From Reticulascus tulasneorum (taxonomy: Eukaryota; Ascomycota; Sordariomycetes; Glomerellales; Reticulascaceae), in assembly GCA_001557505.1 (NCBI GenBank), contig LSAX01000009.1, forward strand, positions 1,612,001-1,676,000: 64,000 nucleotides of DNA, written 5' to 3'. The translations under genes and the position numbers were made by a program. Numbering within the stretch: position 1 is the first letter of the stretch; the number at the start of each line of letters is the position of its first letter. Below, piece by piece: positions 9,262-20,633 of the stretch. The notes below the pieces were generated by a model. The model had not been told where the DNA came from and made no database searches. It saw only the letters and a program-made list of their open reading frames with translations.

Positions 9262-12200
9262 CGTTCCTTATTCCCTCGCAGCGCGTCTGTGGTTTTTGCT
9301 TCCAGCAAGGTCCCTTCATGGCCCAGTCCCTGCGAGCCCCGTTTTCCAATAATCCTCCTGCAGCGAATCAATTCAGCCTGGAGGTGAGATGCTGTGTGAT
9401 TTCCGTCGTCCTATTTTGTTTCCCTCTCTTTCCCAGTGGTGCGTGCGTCCCCTTTTGTTTCTTTTGGCTCTCCCAACCGAGTCGAGTCGCATGCAGCAGT
9501 TGTCGTGCTCTCCTCTGCGTTTCCCCCTTTTCTCGAAGTTCACCTTTTTTTTGTCGTCGCTCTCCGGGCTCAATCCACGTGTGTGTTCGTTCCCCTCCGC
9601 AATTAGGGTATTAGTGGTGGTACGGAAACGTGAACCCAGGCATGGCCGTGAGACAAGACAGCTGGAGTGGGTCCAGTCGGGCGAGGTGGTTCATGAAGAT
9701 GGGGGGCCGGATTATTAGTCTAGATCCTTCAACTTCAAGGGGACAAGAAGAGAGAGATGGAGATAGACAGAGAGGTACGAGACGAGGTCAATTGGCTAGA
9801 AACACAAGGTGAGAATGAGAAGTCAGGGCACCGCATCACCAGGGAACCCTGTAAGATCAGACAGAGTGAATCCGGAATGGAGGATGGGTACTGGAAGAGA
9901 TTGGAAAAAGAGGACCAAGGAAAGGAAGATGAGGAAGGAGAGAAAGAAGAGGCAAGCTAGAGAGGAGGGGGTATATCTTGGTCTTTCATCAAAAGATTGA
10001 ACGACCGCCGCAAGCATGTCTCTCGTCAAGTAGGTGGTTCGTTCTTTCGCCTCTCTGGCCCTCGGCCGTTTTTGCCATAGCATGGGTCTTGTATGTACAT
10101 CCTTCCCATCCATCGGGGCTTAAAAGCAAGGGCAAGCCAAGAAGCAACTCGATAAGTGCCAGTCTAGGCCAGTCAATTGTTGGGGCAAATGCAGCATCAA
10201 GCACAGCACCGCACATCGTCACATTCTCCATCCCAAACAAAAAAGCCTGCCCCCCTCCCCGCCAGGCGGTCCAGACAGGGGGCACATCACAGCCATTGCT
10301 GGTAACCAGCTAACCTATCTGATTAATACCTGTGTAAGTGCGTCCATAATACGGGCTGCTAATCTACGTACTTCGTACAATACTGGTGCTAATGCGGACC
10401 GCCTGTCCCTGCACAGAATGATACAACAGTCCAGCAACGGTTTTGAGTTCGGCCCATAAAGTTTCATGGTTCACTCGAGTAATTAGTAAGTATATCCAGA
10501 ACACCTGTACATACATGCTCTCGGCTGGCAAAAGCAAGTGACCTGCAGCATCGTTTAAAGTAAAGATGTCCGCTGCTGACGACTCGGGATGCAAAGCATT
10601 GGTACCCCATTCGAATCCTCTCGGTCTCTGCATATAATCACATCCCTTCTTTTCGTACGCCCCATGTTCAGCAGGCCAGTACATGCCTTCTCCGCTTTCT
10701 GTTTGCTGATGATGAGCTGCATGCCCGTGCCATATTGGCTTCTCTTTGTTTTTCTGATTGCAGGGTTCCTCATCCGTCCTGCCAGCCTCCGTGCGCTGCT
10801 TCATACCTCGTCCATGGGCGAAGCTCGTTCGTGCCCTTGGGGGGGGGAGGGGCTGGCGTGGGGATTCTACAGGGAACCCACACACCTTAATCTGGACAGA
10901 GTCGCAAGCTCCTCCATCCAGGGGTGCTCGGACAATTGACATGACAGAGATGAAATCGGTGATTTCACAACGAGTCTACCAACGATGAGTGGACTTCTTC
11001 GCTGCAAACAGGGGAGGAGGTGGTGGGGGAAGGTGGAGGAGGCTGGCAACACCACTGGTTTGGGCGCAAAACTGAGAGAATAGGGGATGGCGCCAGAAGC
11101 TACGGGCCCTTCGGCGTGTAAAAGTGACATGGAAGATGCCCCGAAGGCCTATCCCCCATCCCAGTGTCACTGCAACTTCACGCGGCTCACTAAACGTGAT
11201 GAAAGCCCCATCTGAACTGGGAGGCTGGGAGGATATGATATTCATCCACACGCGCAATCTTCTCCTTCGTCAGTGAGCAAACTAGGTCAGTAGCTCTACC
11301 ATCTAACCAGGAACGGCCGACCAGAGAGACCAAGAGGCGGCGCAAATCCTAAAGAGCTATTCACCTCGTGAGCTCGAACATGGAAGAGGCCAGTCGAAAA
11401 GATCATCTCGTATGACTCGAGCAACAGAAGAACAAAATTCGTCGGCTCTACTGTCTATTCATTCGGCCCTGTCCTTCGGCCACTGCACCCTCTACACCTG
11501 TCAACCAATGCTGCTGTCCAACACTCGCCGGCCTGACCTGGCCTCTTCGGACCTGCAGCTCACAGGGGCCTGCATATCATCATCCCTCTACGAATGCAGA
11601 GATATGCATGGTATATCCTCCAGGAAATCAGCGTGAAACACCCCAACAATGTGATGTCTGCGCAGGCCTACAGCAACTACTGCACGATTTCATGTTGTGC
11701 GATCCTAGCCTTCCCCTCAGTGGGCAAATCAGCTGAGGTTCGGGTGATCCCAAGTCCCCACGAAAGCGACTGCTCCTCGTCTGTGTGCGTCTGTGTGCCA
11801 TTTCCGCGCTTTCTGAAGCCATCCCTAGAAAAAAAATCTAGTTTTAAAGACAGTGGCTGGTGAAGAAGCGCAATTTTGGATATTTTGCATCATCAATTGA
11901 GGAGATTCGCTAGCACTGCAGATCACCTCTCGCGAACAGGGTCTAAAATGACCTCCCATCCCCTGCCCTGCCGTCCCACAACCATAATCCAGAAAATCCC
12001 GGGTCACCGAACAGACACGGAAACACTTTCCTAGCACATCAAACGACTTCGCCTCAATCTTCAGACCGACGACAAGCCTCACCCTTGACAGCTTCCCAAC
12101 GTCGAAGTTGGCGAGCTGATACGGGTCCCGCCTCAAGTTCGTCCTGATGTGGGGATGGCTAGTCGTTTCTGGCTCCCCCGAAAAAGGTTTGCTCCATTAC

Positions 12201-12840
12201 TGCAGGACGTCACATCAACCGAAGAACTCGAGCTCGGGTTCGACAGGGTGGTGACCGCAGCACGCGAGTTGGTGGCAGAAGTGCACACCGGCCGCCGTAT
12301 AGGTTTGCGTGGCGTCAGGGATTGAAGGCTGGTGCCGTTTTCTACCAAATAACCAAAGTTAACCCCCAACACGGGTTTTCGTTGCTTTCCATCTGTTACC
12401 GTCTCTTCCCCGGGCCAAGAGGGAGTGACACGTGTGACAAGTTCTCTCGAACAGCTAACACAAGTTCTGGCATAGCTTGCCCGACCCAACGCCTTGACCA
12501 TCAGCTAGACAATTCTTGCACAACGAACCACAGTGCTGCCACTGGCCACTCGGCAGCCCTCCAGCCCCTCTTCACCCCTCCATTCCATGGAGATCCTCCC
12601 CTGCCACATGGTGATCAGATTACACAACATGGGACTCCCCCGGTAGGAATCGTGAGGGCACAGACTGATGGGTTACATCAGGAGTGGTGGAGAGTCTCCT
12701 TTCGCCGACCCCTTTTTTGGAGGATGTCTTATCATAAAAGCAAAGAAGGAAAGATGCAGCAAAAAGCCATGTGTCCCGATGGCTCTTCATTCACTCGCGA
12801 AGTAATTGGTGAATGCTCTGCAGAGTCATCCGTAGTACAT
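9262..12840. other. Gene desert, left part
   Basis: The first 500 bases are the leader and promoter of the reverse-strand gene and are CT-rich. The rest carries no frame with recognisable domains, codon bias or plausible introns. The longest frame (10364-10942, reverse) is Cys/Arg/Gln-scattered and reads like a chance opening. No tRNA, rRNA or intact transposon is seen. Confidence 0.5.
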
Positions 12841-13160
12841 CTGTAGGTAGATAGCTGTTTGGCCTAATGCAGGTGGACTCCATGGACCTGCAGGTACAAA
12901 CTGCCGATGGGGATTAGAGAGAACAAACTTGCCAGCTCCATCCTGACCTGAATCGAACGCTAGATTCATGTAGAGGTTCCTGAGGCTCAGACAAAGGTCC
13001 TACCGAGCAGAACCCACCTGTACCGTTCTCGGAACAGTTCTTATGATAACATAACCTGATTCGGATAGGTGGAGCCTCAGTTACACTAGCTCAACTGTCG
13101 CAAGAAGCTCTTGAAGTCGCATTTTGGCAAGGTTTTCCGCCGCACGGCCGCAACGATTTC

Positions 13161-14601
13161 ACATTGGTATTAGAGCACTTGATCTGCAGGAAATATGAGG
13201 TTGGAATATACCTATTTGGACTGCGTTATCGCTCTATTCCCTTGCCATGCCGGGATGCCGTCCAAGCGTGGCTCGCCTCTCCAGAAGACGATGACATCTC
13301 ATCGAGAGGTTCAATATCCCGAGTCATCTTATATGTCCGTGGGTGGTTCGGTGGCGGATGGTTCGGCAAGGAATGAACGCGATCACAAGCCTCTCACCTG
13401 CTCCTATAGTTCATCCATTATAGCGTCGCCTCTATTGTCCAAAAGACACTTGCACCAAAGACACGTTTGTGTGGCGAGGCGAGGACTGCCCAGCCTTTCG
13501 CTCCACAAATTGAAGAGCAGTTGAGCGTCGATGCGTGCAAGTACGGCAGCTTCGGCTACCAGAGTTTCTCTACGAAAGCCGCCTGCTCATTCTGGCCAGG
13601 TTTCCCGTTGGCTGTCCAGATTAGTCCGGAATCCTCCTCGAATTGGCACGCCATCCATGGCCCTTCAGAGGGCTAAGCTCTGTAGGACAGATGAAGTTTG
13701 AAGATCTAGCAATTGATCGGGGATATCCCGAGTAATCGTGAACCAGGTTTGCCATGTCGGCGGTCGAGCCTCCTCCCGAACGGTGTCACTTAGATAGGCC
13801 GGACGATAAATCTGTACTTCCCGATCCGTTAGCTTGGGATTTCCGTCCCAGTCTGTGTCCTCCAGCAGTCGGGTGAGAGCATAGCGCTCCAGCACAAGGT
13901 CCAAGGATACTTGTTGAGGGCATCTCATTAGAGTACGACGAATAAGCTAGTGGCGCTTGAAAGATTGTACGCGTCTGTCTTCATTGATGGCAATCCCCAG
14001 GACTAAAGACTTAGGAGGAGACGGACTGCCATTGGCTCGACATCGTACCAGAGCATCACAACGTCTAGTTGAGAAAATGTGCCGATGATGTTCCTGGAAG
14101 ATCAGATGGAGGAGTACCACCAAAGGCAGCCACCAATATGGGGCGGTTACTCCTTTGGATATAGGAGACACTTTGAGTCGTTGGAACCATTTGTGCTGCC
14201 AACCAAAAGCTTGCCAGTGTTATACATTCTCGACATCCTGAGTAAATCATCCTTCCACTTCCAACGCGCGTGGCTTCTTTTTTAGCCCAAGAACGTTTCC
14301 TTGGAGGTTCTGCATGCCAATGTTCGCATCGAGACTCTCAACCATTCTCTACAGCTGGCAGAGGAGCTGGTTTGAGACTCAAGTCGCTTATCATATCGTA
14401 TCATGCCCGGTGACCTTGTACAGAGATTTGTTATCAATGATCACTTCAGTTGCTGACCGTGGCCCGCTACCAAGCCCAGCTGAAGAAGAGTCAAAGGATT
14501 CGACGAGGCCATTCGACCAGTACCTACGAAGCTTCAAAACCAATGCAGTCAGAGATGGTATCTGGCATTTTTACCTTCTTCCCCTAGATCGAGGATGTTA
14601 G
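13161..14601 (+). mobile_element. Possible decayed LTR retroelement
   Basis: At 13164-13177 the sequence TTGGTATTAGAGCA follows a CA dinucleotide. It matches the primer-binding site complementary to initiator tRNA-Met (TGGTATCAGAGC) used by many LTR elements, with one C-to-T change. About 1.2 kb downstream on the same strand, 14386-14595 translates to fragments that resemble a Ty3/gypsy integrase tail: VADRGPL (family SDRGPLF), then FDQYLRSF and FYLLPLDRG (family NQYLR.F...W..LLPLAE). No reverse transcriptase motif, intact frame or paired LTR was found, so this would be a heavily deleted relic. The resemblance is short and could be chance. Confidence 0.25.
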
Positions 14602-17600
14602 AAGGCCAGGAACATTCTCAAGAGCTTAGCAGTTGCAACCTCTTGGGCAACAAAGTGCTCTCCGCGAGAGTCCGTCATACTACCGTGAGGTGCATAGCGG
14701 CTCGTGGAATGTTAGCTGCAGATCGCGAGGGCCAATCGAACATACCGCATGGTGCGCGAGCGGGCTGGATCTAGCAGACCAACTTCATACCAAGCCCTGC
14801 TTGAAAAATGCCGCCTGATACGAGGACCAAGAGTTGTTTCTAGCCCTTCTCCAGAAAACACCCTTTGAGCGACGAGGCCTGATCATGTCTGAGATGTGCC
14901 AACGCATATGACCTGTTGCTGATCTAGGCCGACTCTTTGGAGGGAAGTTCGCGGTAACCAGTGTTGCAGCTCTTCCAGAACTCGCTCGTGATCGCTTGAA
15001 CTGGGGATCCTCGAGAGCATTGCTGGGCAGTTCTTTCCCACTGGGCAAAGCTGATATCTGCTGACCGGCCATAAACTAACTCCAAGAAGAGTTATGGCAC
15101 TGCCTCATCACTCGAGAGACATGCCAGGAGAAGCTCGCCCTTGATTTGATACCTGACATACTACAGCTGCATCGAAGATGACGGCCACCAAAACTGAGAT
15201 CGGCCGAGTGCGGTGGAACATAGCGGCAAGCGGTAAGCTAGCAACGGAAAACTCGAAAGAGAAGTCAACTGTGAAGGGGTAGAGCATAATTCCAAGCCAG
15301 GAGTGTATTCGATGCAGTAGCCCAGCCAAGCCAGGTGGAGATGAGATTGAGAGACAAATATGAACTCAACCCGGACATTCGACCATTCTGGGTTCCCTAG
15401 GTCCAGAGTCAGGGGAAGAGGTATTATCTAGTTGACATCCTTGTGGACGCGTTGCGAATTTGACTTGACTGAACATTCAGAGCAAAGACTTTCTGTGCAA
15501 GGATCCAAGCTACAAGTTTTCTCCCGTCGATAACTTGCTAATCATTCAACACCAAGAGCTGTGATACTCACCCTCAACAATGTTTACCGAAGTCTTCAAA
15601 CATTCAATCGACGAGGCAACCTCTGCGGTGATAATATGAAGGTGAAGTTCCAATCACAAGCACGTGAATCATCACCTGCCCGATTAGCTAATCCTGAAAC
15701 ATGGCCCCCGGCGACGCGAAGTCATTACCTGTCGTGGTAGCAGGCGTTTGATCCGCATCTCGAACTTCTGTTTGGAGAATCGGATGACAGATACAAGATC
15801 TTGAGACAAGAAAGGGAGACTTGCCCCGAGTCGCAAAAAAAAACAAGAAGACAAACTGAAGAGCGAGCGTCGCGGTCGCAGAAAGTGGTTTGCTGTCGAA
15901 CTTCGAGCTCTCAACTTCCGACTCGAATATGGACGAAACACATCAGCTTGAGCAGCTGACGAGCCCGCCAACTTAAGCAAGGCAGAAGTGTTTTGAATGT
16001 ATGATTCAATCAAATCACGGCAGGCGAACGACAAGCCGGGATTGCCCAACAAGGCGAGTCCATGCATTCTCAAATCCGGGTCCGGGTTCGCATGAAGGCA
16101 GCCTCTGTCCGTGAGGGTGAGTTGAGACGATGGTTCCGTAGGGCATCATGTGAATCAGTCCGTGGGCAGCATTGCTCCGTCAACGAGGTTGGATCCAGGG
16201 GGGATGTACAGGTATAGGTTTGTACTTCGTACACACACGAGCCTCAAGCGGCTCGCAAGACGGGTTCCAAGGACCACATGGCATCATTCTCTAACTGGCA
16301 GGAGTAAAAATGGGGAAGCCCCCCAAGTGTGCAATAGCTCGCGAGCAGCCCGAACAAAAGATCGAGATGCTGTGGGGAACAATTATCCCGCTTTTGATAT
16401 AACGTAGGGGGAGTCTTTACCCGCCTCAGCGTCCGGGACGACATTCCAATTCAGTGCTCCGGGAACGGTGGGGACTCGTTAGTTCTTCCTTGATTTTGTT
16501 GCATCGGGTGTCAAACAGCCCGGATGGCTAGCCACAGGGATGTTATTTGAGGTGTTCACGGACTCATCAAAAGGTTTCCCGTTCTCACTGCAGTTGGCGA
16601 TGGGACGGGCGGTGGGCCGTGACAAAGCTGCAGTTATTAGACGCGCCCCAAAATAGACGCCCTGTTAGCCCATACTTAGAAAGTGTCGGTCAGAGTTGAT
16701 TATCACTCGAGGGTGCAGAGAGTGGTTGTTGCTTTTCTGACGGGGACGGAGAATGGCTGACCGACATTTTTGAATCGGTACAGAATACTACGTTGGCATT
16801 TGTTGACGACTGCGAACGTCGTACATTGGTGGGTCAAAGGGGTCAAGGCCCCCTTCGTCGTTTCAGATTCGCCAAGATGTTAAAAAATAGCCTCGAAATC
16901 TCGACGAGCGCCGCGAGCGCATCCCCAATTTCCGGCAGAAGTGCCATGGGGGGTTCCTGAAATGGTGGGGGAAGCGTTCGGCTTACCGTGTGCGATCCAT
17001 CATAAGAACTGTAGCCAAGATCCCGCAGGCTCAGGCTTCTGTGGACAGTGCTCGGAGAATCCAGGCACTGTTGGCTTCGGAATCAATCATGCCTTTCAGT
17101 GGATTCCCGCGGCGGCAGCAACCCTTTTTGTCAGGCGCAGAGTGGGCTCGTGGTTTAATTCGACGCAGGGCCCCCATCCGCTAATGACTTCACGGAGACT
17201 TTGGATCTTCGATCACAAGATTGCGATGAGCCTCACAGCCTCATGTGGAGGCTCTTTTGCCTATCTGGTGCACCGCTGTTCTGCGTACGCCGCGCGGCAA
17301 CCTCAAGGAAATTTGACTCCTCTCATCCCGACTCTGAGCTTTTGTGAAGTGCAGAGTACTGCATTTGTAAGGTATATATCGAATTATCACATGGTATGAC
17401 CCTAAAATAACTATGTACGGCTAGTCTAGTTAGTTGGCGGACAGGTCGGGTAAGCTGAGTGAAAGCATAATACTTTGGACCCGGGCAGTGTTCCAGTGGA
17501 CCGCGAGGAAAGGTCAGCTTCAGGTACGGTAATAAGACAGTCTGGTAAATGCCTGCCATCAGTTGTGGCTGTCAATCTGCCACAGGGCTAGCCTCAAAAC

Positions 17601-19800
17601 CTTGGCTCGGCTAGATTTGTATGGCCTAGAGTAATCTCGCGATGCTTAGATGATGGCAGATAGCAAATACTAATCCAAAACCCGGAGAATCTCAGGTGAC
17701 GTGTTCGCTGATGACAGCAGTTGAGCTTGTTTGCCGGAGGGTTGCCCTCCTCAGGTAGCCGCCGAGGCATGAATTTCCTGAGCCGGGATCCAGAAACTCT
17801 CTGGGATATTGGATCTGGATCTGGGAACACATCAATAATGCCAACACAGATTCCAGATCTGTCGACCAAGGAAATGAGTTGTTCGACTTTTCAGATTGCC
17901 AGCCGGCTCTCGTTTCCGAACAAATGAAGGCCCCAGCATCGGGCGCGGCGCTCGAAACAATAGCCATCTCGCGAAAGCGGAGGGTTACACGCATTGTTAG
18001 GCATTGTAGGGCATTGCAGGCGGTGGGAGCATTGGGGCATTGGAGGCTGAGGAGGAGGCGTCAGGGCAGCCCCGTTTCCCATTTTAAAATATGCCCGTTG
18101 CAGACATTCCAAGAGCCTGGGAGGACCAGGCGGCTACAGCCACGCCACACTGACGACTCATCAAACTGATTGAAACGTTTGGGCAAGTCTATCGCGGCGG
18201 GATTTGGGACGACTGGCCAGGACACAAGTGGCCAACTCTGAAGGGCGGCTGCCATGTACCAACAGGTAAGGTTGAGGCGAATGAATGGATGGAGGGGGGT
18301 GGTGGACTAGCTTGTCGTCGGGGAACCCCAGACCCAACAAGACTGTCAGGCCAGATGATCCATGGATGTCAGTCAGCGAGCGTGAGACGGGACCCAGATC
18401 GCATCAGCGCTGGTGAAGCGAAGCGTGCTATGTATGTTCGTAGTGTGTCTGGAGTCTTACCATGTGGTGCAGTTGCATGGACAGGGACAGCGGGGGGGGC
18501 ACAGGACTCGTGCAGCACTCAAACTCGCCACAGATAGAAACACATTGAAATGGTGCCACCGCGGTAGGAGGAGCCTTGTCTTTGCTCCTTGACAGAAACA
18601 AAACCAACTGCTTCAGGGAAACTCAGTTCCCCCAGTCAGCCCGTGCAGCAGTCGCCCAGGCAATCAATCAACTAATCGCCCATTACCCAGCGCTTGACAC
18701 CCGAGTCCCGAACACAACAAAGGGACGATCATGCCGAGAAAGGGGGGGGGAGGGGAGGTTTCCTCTCCTGTTCCCTCTCTTGTTTTCACAGGGGAGATTT
18801 GGGCGATGGTTTCACAATCTTGACCGATTTGAATCCGGACGTTTTTGCTCGTTTTCTCTCCCCAAACACGACAGAATTAGTCCCGCTCTCAGCTATGCAG
18901 GCCAGACCGCAGACTAATAGCTACTACTCTGTATGTTACGTCGCCACATGGCTAGTTGGGTTTCCTCGGAGGAGGTAGTAGACACGGTTTCCGGTCAGGA
19001 AATGATTTCCAGAGGGAATGTTCGGTGCATGCAAGCCAGGCCTAAAAAGTAGATTAGTGGCCCCTGCAAGACCAAATTTGTACGGGGGGCTGTGATTGGC
19101 CGGCTCTTGGCGCCAGCATGGGAAGCGCATGGGCTATTAATAGCGCCCCCGGCTCATGTTTCGCAAAGCCATCGTCCACTCACAAGTCACGCAGTCGCGG
19201 TGGCGGCACACACCCGCATCCAGTGACATCCACTTCCCATCGACCACAGGGTCCCCAGCAGTCCACTCAGTGCTCATCAGTGTGATGGAGCTGCAGTGCA
19301 CCCGGTCCCCCCCCTTCCCCCAGGGTAATTTTCAGTGCAGCGGCTCCCAGAACTCCCGCCACTGCTGGAGTGAAGGGACAGTTCGTTCTTCTTTCAATCC
19401 CTCAGCTCCCCCCTCTTCCTTCCACTCAACCGCGAGGTGGGTAGGTAAGTACCTGAAGGTATCCTCCAAAACATTTCAACGAACTAACCCCCCCTGGCAC
19501 CACAGGTTAGTTAGGAAGTAGACTTCCTAGGTACATTGCGTTCGTTAGCTTCCCACTGTAGCACCCAGCCTGCAGGCCATCTCAACCACTGAACTAGTTA
19601 GTTATTTGGTAGTGGCCAGGCCATTGCCAGTTGCAGCAGATGCTACCTACGGAAACACCCCCGGATGGCATTCCTCAGCCAGGCAAAGCCCAGGGTCCCC
19701 AAGCTGTAATGTACTATCATGTAGACTAGCTGTGTAGAATCTCTTTTGGCAGCCCAGGCCAGCGCGCCCCCCCGTTCGTTCGGCTCGTCAAAGCCCATGG
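14602..19800. other. Gene desert, right part
   Basis: No supportable gene. The interval contains scattered short frames, a decamer repeat near 18000 and several C- or G-runs (for example near 18490, 18745 and 19310). It may hold distant upstream control sequence for the phosphatase gene at 20634, or non-coding transcripts, but nothing in the sequence proves either. Confidence 0.45.
17991..18046. repeat. Short tandem decamer array (GCATTG-)
   Basis: Three back-to-back decamers GCATTGTTAG, GCATTGTAGG and GCATTGCAGG are followed within 30 bases by two more GCATTGG copies. It is a small, imperfect minisatellite of unknown role. Confidence 0.8.
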
Positions 19801-20633
19801 CACACTCTCCACTCCACTGCTCAGCCAGCCGCCCACCCCCCCCCCGTCCCCCCCAACCTAACCCAATCCCTTCACCACTCCGCTCTGTTCTCGACCCAAA
19901 CTCGCTTCCCGCACTCTTCTTCAAACTCGTTGGACCCTCACGCAAACACTCTACCCACTCTGCCTCTGCTTGCTGCTTTCGTTCCTGTCTTTCACAGAGC
20001 ACCTAACGATGCATCTGTTATAACGCCGCCACACTTTTGTCCCCTACGCTCCAACTGCTGACCTATCAATGGCCCTCATGTTTCTCAGTCATTGATTTTC
20101 ATTCCATCCTTCGCAGTCCCATTTTCCCTATCCCTCTTACTTCCTCTCTCCTCTTCTTACCTCTCCCTCCGCCTTGACGATTACTTCACGACCACCACCC
20201 CCAAACCGCAGCCACCTAGCGACTCGTCTTCGCACTCGACGACCCTCAGCCATCCTCGCAGTCGCAGGGCTGGTCACCCAATTTTGGTCACCATTACGCG
20301 GTCGTCAGCAGGAGTAGTCAATCAGTACAGACGCAAATAATAGTCGTTCGGACCAGCCCAAGCCTGGTCCCCGCGAAGGAGGGAACGAAAAGGATTCAGC
20401 AGCGCTGTCCACCGATTTCTGCATCGCCCCAATTCGTCCCTTCGCGATTCCGCTCCTTTAGCCCGGATTTCTTTTTCGTCCATTTCGCCGCAATCACCAG
20501 AATAGCAGCAGCCTAGGAAGTCGACCTCGTCGAAACGCATCAGCAACTTCTGACCTAGAAGGTGTGACAGGACTCGCGCCAGAAACGCCGAGTACTTCTC
20601 CCAACCCACCACCACCTCCTCCACGACCGAAAT
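19801..20633 (+). promoter_or_regulatory. CT-rich promoter/leader of the MAPK phosphatase gene
   Basis: The non-template strand is strongly pyrimidine-rich over about 800 bases (long CCCC and CTCTT runs near 19840-19920 and 20090-20170), as is usual before expressed mould genes. No clear TATA box was identified. Short upstream frames exist but none stands out. Confidence 0.5.

Noticed and set aside
10364..10942. 192-codon reverse frame in the gene desert
   Set aside because: No domain, scattered Cys/Arg/His composition, no intron logic, and overlapping frames in other phases of similar quality.
11271..11312. tRNA-like D-arm (GGTTAGATGGTAGAGC on the reverse strand)
   Set aside because: No matching acceptor stem, anticodon arm or T-arm (GGTTCGA) at the right distance could be built.
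13460..13620. Reverse-strand translation ARIDAQLLFNLWSE resembling a copia integrase-RT junction
   Set aside because: Spacing from the AGG motif is wrong, stops interrupt it, and it opposes the strand of the PBS-like and gypsy-like signals, so chance is likely.
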